IMG/VR virus record: IMGVR_UViG_3300030329_001842
Span: 1 to 56,188 of that record
DNA: 56,188 nucleotides
Origin: a virus
Direction: 5' to 3' (one strand)
A program made the translations under genes and the position numbers. The stretch's first letter is position 1. Each line of letters starts with the position of its first letter. The notes under the pieces are model-generated. The model saw only the letters and a program-made list of their open reading frames with translations, had not been told where the DNA came from and made no database searches. Of this stretch, positions 5,954 to 14,226 are shown in pieces.

Positions 5954-6394
5954 ATGGCAAACGAAACAAATAACAACACAGCAACCAATAACACAGCTGA
6001 TAATAATACCGCAGATGACGGTAACTTAACAGCTATATTGGATACTGTAGAAGAATCAGGTTTGTTAGATACCCTTATGGATGAACCATTACTTATGGCA
6101 TTAGCTGCTTTAGTATTGGGTATGGGCGGTTATATCGCTTATACTGTACCAGCAGTTAAAATGTTAGTCTTTAAATACTTAAAGAATAACGAAGCTGAGT
6201 TAATGGATTTATTAGATAAGAATCTAACCAAAGCCCAAATGAAAGCCTTTGACAAATTAGATGAGCAAGCTAAATTACACGTCAAAGATTCTTTAGTCCG
6301 TAATGTATTAATTACAGCTTGGGACGAAAAGGACGACGAGTTAGCTGGCTTAGTTAAATCTAAAGTTAAAGCAGCACTCGATGAATCCAAGTAA
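5954..6394 (+). CDS. Single-pass membrane protein, 146 aa
   Basis: The protein starts with an Asn/Thr-rich low-complexity stretch (about residues 1-24), has one hydrophobic segment at about 46-66 (LLMALAALVLGMGGYIAYTV) and a C-terminal charged helical region of about 75 residues. The spacing of the Asn-Thr motifs (NNT, NNTA) would suit N-glycosylation if exposed. It has its own promoter (5904) and precedes the terminase pair; its stop is next to the ATG at 6394. No family is recognised. Confidence 0.65.
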   Translation: MANETNNNTATNNTADNNTADDGNLTAILDTVEESGLLDTLMDEPLLMALAALVLGMGGYIAYTVPAVKMLVFKYLKNNEAELMDLLDKNLTKAQMKAFDKLDEQAKLHVKDSLVRNVLITAWDEKDDELAGLVKSKVKAALDESK

Positions 6395-6732
6395 TGGACG
6401 TCGAGGGATACGAAGCGCGACTACGCGAGAGGGTAGGAGAAGCAGAATATGCTAGGCATAAAGAGCTTGTCCTCCTTCTGGCACGCAATCTTGCTCTTGA
6501 AGACGTGCTTTGGCAAGAAATTTCTATACATATTCGGGATGTTGACTTACGAACAGAGCTCTTGCGACAAAGAAACTCGATTGTACGTGATATCCATACT
6601 GAGTTTCGTGCTCTTAATATAGAAGTTCCAACAGTAACTGAAAAGAATACAGAAAATTTTATGGCAATGTTAAGTGATTTAGATGACAATCCCAGTGAAG
6701 AACGAACAGAAGAAGCTGAACGCAGCGATTAG
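6394..6732 (+). CDS. Putative small terminase subunit
   Basis: This 112-residue, highly charged helical protein lies immediately upstream of and overlapping the large terminase, which is the usual place for the small DNA-recognition subunit. The central part (LLLARNLALEDVLWQEISIHIRDVDLRTELLRQRNSIVRDIHTEFRALNIE) resembles the helical core of P27/phiE125-type small subunits, where a size-matched domain precedes a coiled coil. The family call is by position and general composition only. The acidic C-terminus overlaps the terL start by about 50 bases. Confidence 0.55.
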   Translation: MDVEGYEARLRERVGEAEYARHKELVLLLARNLALEDVLWQEISIHIRDVDLRTELLRQRNSIVRDIHTEFRALNIEVPTVTEKNTENFMAMLSDLDDNPSEERTEEAERSD

Positions 6733-8347
6733 TGGAAGGTTAGCTCACGATTCTAGAGCACTAGAAGATGTGTTTGAGAAATGTAGAGTAGATGAAAAGA
6801 AAATGACCCTACTTGTAAGAGCTTTTTGTGAATCATATCTCATTGACCAAGCAAGAAGGCCACTTAAGTTAAGACCATTACAAGAAAGAATTGTAGTAGC
6901 TTGTCTTACACACCCATCCAGTAACCCCGCAAAACATAGAAAACTAGCAATTTTGGCTCCACGTGGTAGTGGCAAGTCTTATGCTTTATCTGTGGCAGTG
7001 GTTATATATATGTTCTTTAAGAGATTTAGAGATTTAATCTTTGTATTGGCTCCATCTGAGGACCAAGCTTCATTAATCTTTAACTATTGTTATAGACATT
7101 TTGCTGATAATGAGTTCTTGGGGAGCTTAATTGACCATTATAGATTCCATAACAAGCCTAATATTACAATGAAGGGAGGTACGGTGCTACGTAGAGCCCC
7201 TATTGCTGCTTCTAATCAAGGACAAGCAATACGAGGACAACACCCTACTTTCTTAGTAGTGGATGAAAGCCCATTAATTGATGATAAGTTATTTATTGAT
7301 AATGTAGAACCTTCTATATTATCTAATAAGGCTCCATTTATCAACTTGGGAACTCCAAAAAGCAAAGAGAACCATATGTATAGATATCTTTATGATGAAG
7401 ATTATGAAGATTCATTTGATAGGTTACACTTTACTTGGAGAGATGCAGTGAAGAAAGGTAGAGCCTATGCTCCTCCTTATGATGAAGAAGATATGTTACA
7501 GAAAATGACTGAATGGGGAGAAGATTCAATATATTGGAGAACAGAATATGAGTGCGAGTTCGTCGAATCAACGAGTAATATTTTTAACCCGGAGTTACTT
7601 CGCAAATGTTATATTCAACAAGAATTTGCCGAATACGGAACGCCGTATCCAAATTGTGTTGTTGGTGTGGACATTGGTAAGTCTGTCAATTCTACTGTTA
7701 TCAGTGTATGGGCTAACGAGAAGAGTGATACAGGAAATATTGCAAGTTTAATTTATTTAGAAGAGATAGGACCAAAGACAGGTGGACATGATATACCATT
7801 CCAACGTAGTCGTATAATGGATGTTGCAAAGAATTTTGATGCAAAAAGAGTTATTATTGATGCTACAGGTATAGGTGGTGCATTTGAACAAGATTTAAGA
7901 GTAGAATGTATTCAAGAAGAGATACATTTAATACCATTTATATTTACAGGAGGACCGAAGGGTTCTAAAACACAGGTCTACAGAGACTATGTGTCATATG
8001 TACAACAAGGACAAATTAAGGTGCCAGACCCTAAATACCTATCTCCAGACCAAGCAAAGTTAGTTACCAAGTGGTATAAAGAACATGTAAATCTAGAATA
8101 TACAATGGATGCAGCTAATAAGACAGAAAAGATATCAGCACCAGATGGTAAGCATGATGACTACTGTGATAGCTCTGTGATAGGAATACACGCCTGTTTG
8201 GGCATGTTACCACCCGAATCTTCGTTTGCATCAGTGAATGTTAACCGTTCTACAAGGATGCCAGCGAAAAAAGGTCTATCTGGACCAGTTTTTGGTAAAA
8301 CAACACGGAAACATAGGGTTAATAAGCCCCGACCGGGCGGAATTTAG
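6683..8347 (+). CDS. terL: Terminase large subunit
   Basis: The 554-residue protein is the DNA-packaging motor: an N-terminal ATPase and a C-terminal RNase H-like nuclease that cuts concatemeric DNA. Visible motifs are Walker A LAPRGSGKSY (residues 91-100), Walker B LVVDES (191-196), a coupling motif NLGTPKS near 221, and nuclease acidic residues in GVDIGKS (Asp330), VIIDATG (Asp393) and KHDDYCDS near 510. The length is normal for the family. The start at ATG 6683 overlaps the upstream gene by 50 bases; later starts would cut into the region before the ATPase and are possible. The TAG stop merges into the promoter of the portal gene. Confidence 0.97.
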   Translation: MTIPVKNEQKKLNAAISGRLAHDSRALEDVFEKCRVDEKKMTLLVRAFCESYLIDQARRPLKLRPLQERIVVACLTHPSSNPAKHRKLAILAPRGSGKSYALSVAVVIYMFFKRFRDLIFVLAPSEDQASLIFNYCYRHFADNEFLGSLIDHYRFHNKPNITMKGGTVLRRAPIAASNQGQAIRGQHPTFLVVDESPLIDDKLFIDNVEPSILSNKAPFINLGTPKSKENHMYRYLYDEDYEDSFDRLHFTWRDAVKKGRAYAPPYDEEDMLQKMTEWGEDSIYWRTEYECEFVESTSNIFNPELLRKCYIQQEFAEYGTPYPNCVVGVDIGKSVNSTVISVWANEKSDTGNIASLIYLEEIGPKTGGHDIPFQRSRIMDVAKNFDAKRVIIDATGIGGAFEQDLRVECIQEEIHLIPFIFTGGPKGSKTQVYRDYVSYVQQGQIKVPDPKYLSPDQAKLVTKWYKEHVNLEYTMDAANKTEKISAPDGKHDDYCDSSVIGIHACLGMLPPESSFASVNVNRSTRMPAKKGLSGPVFGKTTRKHRVNKPRPGGI

Positions 8348-8363
8348 CGAAAGCTTTATATAC
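8347..8363 (+). promoter_or_regulatory. Promoter GCGAAAGCTTTATATA before portal gene
   Basis: This perfect copy of the 16-base word begins at the last base of the terL TAG stop. The TATA centre is about 33 bases before the portal ATG at 8392, giving a leader of only about 8 bases. Confidence 0.85.
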
Positions 8364-8391
8364 TCCGCTGTATTATATTTATACGATAGCT

Positions 8392-9666
8392 ATGGCTCTA
8401 AGAGATTATTGGCCTTTCAATAGGCGGAGTTTCGCAACTAAAGGGACAAACCCACCGTTCAATAAAGATAATCCACGCTCCTTCGGAGATGGAGTAATAC
8501 GCCGGATTCAATTGCAGTCCAATGCCTTCGGGCGTGGTGGTGCTATGAAAGAACCGCAGGTTGGCGATTATCGAACGTACATGAATGTGTATTTGTCGGA
8601 CCCTATAGTAAGAACTCTGATAGATTTGCCATGTCTCTACGCCTCTAAGGACGGTTACGACATCGTAACTGACAATGAAGAGGAACGCCAAGCTATCACC
8701 CAGCTTTTTGATAGCATAAATGTAGAACAACTTATTTATTCGTGGTTGCGTAATGGAAGAATCTTTGGTACATCCTATTTAGAATGGACTGGAGACAATT
8801 TAGTTTTACGTTCATCACAGAATATGTATGTTCAAAGAGACGATAATGGACAAATAATGTATTATTATCAAGATTTGGGCGACGATAAGGAGTCGATTAG
8901 GTTTGAGGAAGAAGAGATTATCGAATACAAGAACAATCCGTTTGATGATTATGCCTACGGTTTATCTGATATACATCCTATTCTTTATCTCATTGACCTT
9001 AAAGATTATGCAGAGCGCGACATCGGTGCGGCTCTTAATAAATACGCTAATAGTCGTTTCGATATTAGTGCTGGTCTACCTGATATGCCTTATGGACCGG
9101 ACAAAATCAATGAAATAGTGTCTGCATTCAATGGATTAGAGCCGGGTGAAGATATCATTCACGGTAATGATATAGAAGTAAAAGAATTACAAGGAACACA
9201 AAGAGCGTTTGAGTATGGTAAATACACAGATGATATAATGAAAAAGATATCCATGGCTATGAAAGTTCCAATGACAATGTGGGATAAGCCAGAACAGGCA
9301 CGTCCTATATTTGAACCATATGTAAGACATTTACAATCTGCTATTGAAGCATCTATCAATTCACAACTGATGCCTCAAGTAGGTTCTGGAGATGCCTTAT
9401 TTAGATTCCGTCAAATGAACGTCGATGATGCTTTCTTAAAAGCTAAGACAGATATGATATACCTTTCAGAGGGAGTTCTTTCACCTCAAGAGGTAAGAAT
9501 GGAAAGAGGGTTAAACCCAGATGGAGTGGTAGAACAGCAAGAAACTGCAAAGAATGCCAATGTATCTGGAGGTAAAGACCAAGATAAGACAGAAGAAAAA
9601 GAAAGAACAGAGAACCGCGCTGGTAACAAACCAAGCGCTAATACTACGGGGGATAGAGAAGAATGA
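8392..9666 (+). CDS. Portal protein
   Basis: This 424-residue protein would form the dodecameric DNA gate at one capsid vertex, to which terminase and the head-tail connectors dock. It fits portal families by position (between terL and the maturation protease), length, an N-terminal region with LSDPIVRTLIDLPCLYASKDGYDIV, the beta-rich middle (YLEWTGDNLVLRSSQNMYV), and a helical C-terminal half containing AMKVPMTMWDKPE and LSPQEVRMERGLNPDGV, the latter typical of portal ends. The C-terminal 40 residues are charged and low in complexity. It has its own promoter and overlaps the protease gene by ATGA. Confidence 0.9.
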   Translation: MALRDYWPFNRRSFATKGTNPPFNKDNPRSFGDGVIRRIQLQSNAFGRGGAMKEPQVGDYRTYMNVYLSDPIVRTLIDLPCLYASKDGYDIVTDNEEERQAITQLFDSINVEQLIYSWLRNGRIFGTSYLEWTGDNLVLRSSQNMYVQRDDNGQIMYYYQDLGDDKESIRFEEEEIIEYKNNPFDDYAYGLSDIHPILYLIDLKDYAERDIGAALNKYANSRFDISAGLPDMPYGPDKINEIVSAFNGLEPGEDIIHGNDIEVKELQGTQRAFEYGKYTDDIMKKISMAMKVPMTMWDKPEQARPIFEPYVRHLQSAIEASINSQLMPQVGSGDALFRFRQMNVDDAFLKAKTDMIYLSEGVLSPQEVRMERGLNPDGVVEQQETAKNANVSGGKDQDKTEEKERTENRAGNKPSANTTGDREE

Positions 9667-10919
9667 GCGATTATGAATACGAGCGCTGTTTGATAGACGT
9701 AGCAGCCACACTTAAAAAGCGTGGAACTAAAAACTACGAAGAGACTGCGGCTAAAATGTGCCGCATGAGGGTAGATGAAGTCAAGACTGAAAGAAGTTTT
9801 GCTATGGATTCTGCCGGGGACCGAGAGAACAGGAGAGTTTATGCTCCTGCTATTGGAGAGATTACTAATACGGATGACTATTTAGAATTCCCTGTAATCG
9901 CTATCACGTCGGGCCCCCACGACGAAGATGGTGACCAAAAGGTTTTTATTGAACCATCCATCTTGGAAGAAAATTTAAAAGCATTTGAAACTCTTCCAGT
10001 ATACTATAATCATCAAAGGACAGACGATGACCTCTTAGGCACGGCTATCAACCCCAAAATCGTCCAACTTGAAGATGGTAAGTCAGCAATTGAAATGTTG
10101 GCTAGAATACACAAAGAGTCTGCAAAGGCAAGTGAAGTGTTAGAGAAATTGGAAAACGGTAACATGACGCATGTTAGTATAGACTGGTTATCTAAAGACG
10201 TTGATGTCTTAGGAGAGCCTTTCGCAACTGACATACGCCCTGTAGAGGTGAGCTTCATTGATAATGAGACTCGCACACCCGTTTGTGAATCATGTACAAT
10301 TGGAGAAGAAAAGGAATGTGGTGAACACCGTGAATTCGGTGAAAAAGATTCAGATTGTGGCTGTGGTGGCCATGACGATGAATCATGTGCCTGTGAAACA
10401 CACGGGACAACCAGCGAGGAAATAACTATGGCTGAAGAACAAGTAAAAACAGAAGACTCTGGAGCTGAGACACTTGTAGAGCGTGAATTCGCCGCTATGA
10501 GAACCCAGCTTGAAGAGATGAAAACTTCATACGAAGAATTGAACGCCAAGCACGAAGAAGCCCTCGCTATGATTACCAAATTTGAAGAAGTAGAAGCAAC
10601 AAGAGCAGAAGCAGAAGCAAAAGCTCGAATTGATTCCTTCGTCAACACAATCATAGAAAAGGAAGCTCTCTTAGGAAAAGTCAATGACGAATCTAAGGAA
10701 GCACGTGCTGAGGAACTCACTTCTTGGGATGAGGTTAAGCTAGAAGGTTTCTCCATCGCAATGGAGTCTATGCCAGTACCAGAAGAATCCGAAAGGACCT
10801 TCGGTAAGGGTAAAGCCCACAGTGATGAAGAACAACCCGTTGAAGCAGAAGCCGAAACACCACGCATGTTTGCGATGGAAGACGGCAGAATTGTCTTCAA
10901 AGGAGAAGAAAAGGAATAA
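9663..10919 (+). CDS. Prohead protease fused to scaffold
   Basis: The N-terminal half (about residues 45-205) matches HK97-type prohead serine proteases: VYYNHQR with His117 and HVSIDWLS with His170 and Ser172, followed by PVEVSFIDNETRTPV. Residues 205-245 are unusually rich in cysteine (CESC, CGEH, CGCGGHDDESCACETH). The remainder (about 255-380) is a Glu/Ala-rich coiled coil of the kind used as an internal scaffold. The protein is therefore a protease-scaffold fusion that would assemble the prohead and then digest itself. The cysteine cluster between the halves is odd and may bind zinc. Fused forms are known in tailed viruses. The gene sits between portal and decoration/capsid genes. Confidence 0.85.
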   Translation: MSDYEYERCLIDVAATLKKRGTKNYEETAAKMCRMRVDEVKTERSFAMDSAGDRENRRVYAPAIGEITNTDDYLEFPVIAITSGPHDEDGDQKVFIEPSILEENLKAFETLPVYYNHQRTDDDLLGTAINPKIVQLEDGKSAIEMLARIHKESAKASEVLEKLENGNMTHVSIDWLSKDVDVLGEPFATDIRPVEVSFIDNETRTPVCESCTIGEEKECGEHREFGEKDSDCGCGGHDDESCACETHGTTSEEITMAEEQVKTEDSGAETLVEREFAAMRTQLEEMKTSYEELNAKHEEALAMITKFEEVEATRAEAEAKARIDSFVNTIIEKEALLGKVNDESKEARAEELTSWDEVKLEGFSIAMESMPVPEESERTFGKGKAHSDEEQPVEAEAETPRMFAMEDGRIVFKGEEKE

Positions 10920-10929
10920 GTGATGAAAT

Positions 10930-11328
10930 ATGGCAGCAGGAATTAACATATTAGTAAATGATGGTGGTGCACCATGCCGAATCATGAAGTTAGGAAACGC
11001 AGGAGCTGATATAGATGCAGGAACTATTGTTGAATTCAACAGCAGTGGAAACATCGTAGTAGCCTCTGAAGACTTACCTTCATATTTGAACGCAGCAGTA
11101 GGTGTACTTTTCGTCGATGCTACAAGTGGAGACCCAGCGTCTGTAATAACCGGTAAAGGAGCAGTTGTTTTCTTGAAAGCAACAGGAACCATTGCCGCAG
11201 GTGCAGCACTCGGTCACGACAACGCAGGATTAGCAAAAGCTAAAACATCAGCAGATGAAAGGTTCGCTATTGCTCTAGAAGCAAAAAGCGCTACCCACAC
11301 TGATTTCGTAAAGGCTCTATTACTATAA
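10930..11328 (+). CDS. Head decoration protein
   Basis: This 132-residue, small-residue-rich beta protein precedes the major capsid gene, the standard position for capsid-stabilising decoration proteins. Features such as NAGADIDAGTIVEFNSSGNIVVAS, AVGVLFVDATSGD and GKGAVVFLKATGTIAAGAALG resemble the DUF2190/lambda gpD-like group. It starts shortly after the protease stop. The assignment rests on context and composition. Confidence 0.72.
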   Translation: MAAGINILVNDGGAPCRIMKLGNAGADIDAGTIVEFNSSGNIVVASEDLPSYLNAAVGVLFVDATSGDPASVITGKGAVVFLKATGTIAAGAALGHDNAGLAKAKTSADERFAIALEAKSATHTDFVKALLL

Positions 11329-11344
11329 GGTATAAGGTGAAAAA

Positions 11345-12427
11345 ATGGTTACAGCAAAAGAAGGACTAATGAGTTCCAATCTCTCGTCAACCGCAAACCG
11401 AGTACTTGTAGATTACAAAGACGCTATTCAAGACTACAAAGTCACGAATATGCCTGTAATTCAACAGTTCGCAGAGCGATTTACGACAGAGACTGGAGGC
11501 GATGTAGATATTACATTCGCAAAACCTAGCATGGCGCTAGAACAGATAGAAGAAGGAGACACTCCATCTTATCAACACACTGACTTGAGAAACGAAAGAA
11601 TCTCAGTGAAAGAGTGGGGATTAGCAGTAGGTGTCACCCGACGTATGCTTGAAGACTCAAGATTTTCAGAAATGGAAATGGCTTTGAACGAAGCTAGAAG
11701 AGCCGTCGAGCGTCACGTAACACAACACTTCATTTATACAGTTTTCGGTTTATATAAAGCTGAATTCGGTACAGGTGTAAGTGGAGCAACAATTGTCAAG
11801 ACAAATACAGAAGCACAACTAACTACTTTCGCTAACTGTTCCCACGGTGGTTTCTATGGGAAAACCCCAACCACAGGTGGAGACGCAGTACGAATTTACG
11901 ACTATGGTGAGTACAGTGCAGCAGAATTAGCTGCATTAGGAACCAACTCTGGTTCTCACTACATAGCATCAGCTGGTACTGGTGGTGCAACTGGTGACTT
12001 GGCATTGGCAGACGTAACAACCGCAATGGAGTTAATTAACGCAAAAGGTGGAACAGCAGATACAATTATGATATCTCCTTCCCACTACAAAACTCTATTG
12101 AACTTGGCTGACTTTACAGCACCATTCACCGGAACAGGTGACGATGCAGTGAACAGCAAAGGTGGTTTGGATTATGTGAACAACGTTTCTAACAGTGGAC
12201 TTGTAGGACAACTCTACGGTTTGAATGTTTACATGAACCACTACATACCAAAGGACCGCTACGGTGTCTTTGATATGAAGGTAAAACCTGTCGCATACGT
12301 TGAAAGACGTGGCTTAACAGTCGAAGAAGCAAACCCCGGATTCGGAATTACTGGTTCTTACATGTCCATGAGATATGGATTGAAAGTTATCAGACCAGAA
12401 TCAGGTGTTATTGTCATCGGCGAATAA
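11345..12427 (+). CDS. Major capsid protein, HK97 fold
   Basis: The 360-residue protein would build the icosahedral shell. It sits in the canonical order portal, protease, decoration, capsid. Typical features are an N-terminal helix (EGLMSSNLSSTANRVLVDYKDAIQDY), a long helix ERISVKEWGLAVGVTRRMLEDSRFSEMEMALNEARRAVER-type spine segment, and a C-terminal beta region ending GLKVIRPESGVIVIGE. It is somewhat longer than HK97 gp5 after cleavage. AAGGTGA is the ribosome-binding site. A strong hairpin follows the gene. Confidence 0.88.
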   Translation: MVTAKEGLMSSNLSSTANRVLVDYKDAIQDYKVTNMPVIQQFAERFTTETGGDVDITFAKPSMALEQIEEGDTPSYQHTDLRNERISVKEWGLAVGVTRRMLEDSRFSEMEMALNEARRAVERHVTQHFIYTVFGLYKAEFGTGVSGATIVKTNTEAQLTTFANCSHGGFYGKTPTTGGDAVRIYDYGEYSAAELAALGTNSGSHYIASAGTGGATGDLALADVTTAMELINAKGGTADTIMISPSHYKTLLNLADFTAPFTGTGDDAVNSKGGLDYVNNVSNSGLVGQLYGLNVYMNHYIPKDRYGVFDMKVKPVAYVERRGLTVEEANPGFGITGSYMSMRYGLKVIRPESGVIVIGE

Positions 12428-12466
12428 AGCTAACTGTTCAGTACAACTGGTTTAAACATTTTGGTA

Positions 12467-12495
12467 TGGGTGCCACCAATAGAAAAAGGCACCCA
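12467..12495 (+). terminator. Hairpin after capsid gene
   Basis: TGGGTGCC (12467-12474) and GGCACCCA (12488-12495) form a perfect 8-bp stem with a 13-base loop. It lies between the major capsid gene and the fibre gene. It could reduce read-through so that capsid protein is made in excess, or stabilise the capsid mRNA. Confidence 0.55.
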
Positions 12496-12511
12496 AACAT
12501 GAGGATAATAT

Positions 12512-14032
12512 ATGGTTAAAAGAAAACCTTACGGTCTTGAAAACGAGAAACTAGCTGGCAACAAAAGGATGTCACAACAGCCATTGGTCTTAGACGACAG
12601 GCTAATCTCTAAACAATATATTAAAGCAAAAGCTGATGCTAAAGTAGATGATACAGCATTTGGCGTTTCTTGGGATGCAGTAGATGATATTGCACCAAGT
12701 AAAAATGCACTTTACGATTATTTAAATTCTTTAACTCCTTCTTCAGATATGTGGACTAAGAAGGAAGATACAACTGATACTAATATTAGAGCTAGAAAAA
12801 CAGGCAATTATGCTATTGGCCCAACTAACTTTACTTCAGATAGTGATTGGGAGAAGCTCTATGTATCAGGCAATATAAAGGCTACTGGAGACTTTATTAT
12901 GCAAAACAATGGGAGCAAAATAGGGCCAAGCTCTGGTGAGCTCACATTACATGCTACAGATGGAGCCTTATTACCAACTAAGTTTATGATAGGTACAGGA
13001 ACAGCAGGTGTTCCATTAGAAATATCATTAGCTGGTTCTTCTCCTACTACTACCGATGGTACAGGTATAATACAAGCAGGAGCTGATGGAGCAGCAAATC
13101 TTGGAATTGGTACAGACAAAATACAAGCAAGAGATGGTAGCACAGCAGCTGCCGAATTAAAATTAAATACTAGCGGAGGAGCAGTAACGATAGGTTCAAG
13201 TGGAGCAACTACTACTATTAGTGGAAATTTGAATGTAGTAGGAACAGCTACTACCACTCTTTCTGAAACAGTTAATATTAAAGATTCTAACATATTATTA
13301 AATTCTGATTTAGCTTCTGATACAGCACCTTCAGTTAATGCAGGTATTACAGTAGAAAGAGGAAGTTCTACAGACGCACAAATAATATGGAACGAAACTG
13401 ACGATAAGTGGCAGGTTTCCGATGGAAGCTCTACTTTTGATATAGCACATAGTACACATGCACCATTAACATTAGGTACAAATACAGCAAGTGCTTTATC
13501 ACTAAGTGGACAACAACTAGCATTAGCAGATAAATTTTTACAGATAGCTGGAGATACTGCAACAGGTGCTATGACCTTTGGTAGTTCAGGAAACCAAACA
13601 GATAATAGTGGTGATGGTACTACTATGCTTACAGTATTTGGTGGACCAAATACAGGTAATCCAGCTTTAGTAGTCAATGGACATATCTCTGCGGATACCA
13701 AGTCTTTTGATATACCACACCCTATTAAAAAGAATATGAGATTAGTACATGGTACTTTAGAAGGTCCTGAATTTGGTATGTATCAAAGAGGGACTATAGT
13801 AAAATCTCATTTACCAACAGAAGAAGTACCTTTACCGGCTTATTGGGGTAAGCTTGTTGCTGATTACACAGTATCACTTACACCACATGGAAATTATAAT
13901 GTATGGTTAGTGGAAAAACACAAAAACATGTTCGAGATTAAATCTAATGCAGACGCAATCAATGGACCATGGTCTTGTGACTGGATTGTAATAGGAAGAA
14001 GAAATGATTACCCATTGGAGGTTGAGCAATAA
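12512..14032 (+). CDS. Tail fibre or virion surface protein
   Basis: The 506-residue protein has a glycine/serine/threonine-rich beta-repeat body of the type found in phage fibres, including TTLSETVNIKDSNILLNSD and NAGITVERGSSTDAQIIWNETDDKWQVSDGSS, a motif I know from marine phage fibre proteins. The C-terminal domain from about residue 400 (MRLVHGTLEGPEFGMYQRGTIV and a long beta region ending WIVIGRRNDYPLEVEQ) resembles the conserved C-terminal domain of marine T4-like structural proteins. It would be a host-contact or surface protein. GAGG precedes the ATG; the next gene overlaps its stop. Confidence 0.75.
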   Translation: MVKRKPYGLENEKLAGNKRMSQQPLVLDDRLISKQYIKAKADAKVDDTAFGVSWDAVDDIAPSKNALYDYLNSLTPSSDMWTKKEDTTDTNIRARKTGNYAIGPTNFTSDSDWEKLYVSGNIKATGDFIMQNNGSKIGPSSGELTLHATDGALLPTKFMIGTGTAGVPLEISLAGSSPTTTDGTGIIQAGADGAANLGIGTDKIQARDGSTAAAELKLNTSGGAVTIGSSGATTTISGNLNVVGTATTTLSETVNIKDSNILLNSDLASDTAPSVNAGITVERGSSTDAQIIWNETDDKWQVSDGSSTFDIAHSTHAPLTLGTNTASALSLSGQQLALADKFLQIAGDTATGAMTFGSSGNQTDNSGDGTTMLTVFGGPNTGNPALVVNGHISADTKSFDIPHPIKKNMRLVHGTLEGPEFGMYQRGTIVKSHLPTEEVPLPAYWGKLVADYTVSLTPHGNYNVWLVEKHKNMFEIKSNADAINGPWSCDWIVIGRRNDYPLEVEQ

Positions 14033-14223
14033 TGGCATCAAGTAGAGTAAGAATAGGAGCTCCGGGAGGAGTATTAAATAACGCAGTAATTAGATTTCAA
14101 AGAGATTCAGATGACGACGGCGATTATGATGATATTGATATATTAGCATTTGCTTTAAATGCTTCAGATAGTACAGTTACACTAGATAAGTGTGTAATAG
14201 ATGGAGGGACTTTCGGGTCTTAG
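14032..14223 (+). CDS. Hypothetical protein, 63 aa
   Basis: The short protein begins MASSRVRIGAPGGVLNNAVIRF and has an aspartate-rich middle (DSDDDGDYDDIDI). It overlaps the fibre gene's stop and ends 3 bases before the collagen-like gene. Its pattern resembles the strand regions of fibre proteins, and it may be a small fibre accessory. No family is recognised. Confidence 0.6.
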   Translation: MASSRVRIGAPGGVLNNAVIRFQRDSDDDGDYDDIDILAFALNASDSTVTLDKCVIDGGTFGS

Positions 14224-14226
14224 ATA

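Noticed and set aside
10013-10900. 295-residue minus-strand frame opposite the protease-scaffold gene
   Set aside because: Ser/Ala-rich mirror of a Glu-rich coiled-coil gene with well-supported protease motifs on the plus strand.
12859-13701. 280-residue minus-strand frame
   Set aside because: Antisense of the fibre gene repeats; no promoter or ribosome-binding site, and the composition mirrors the plus strand.
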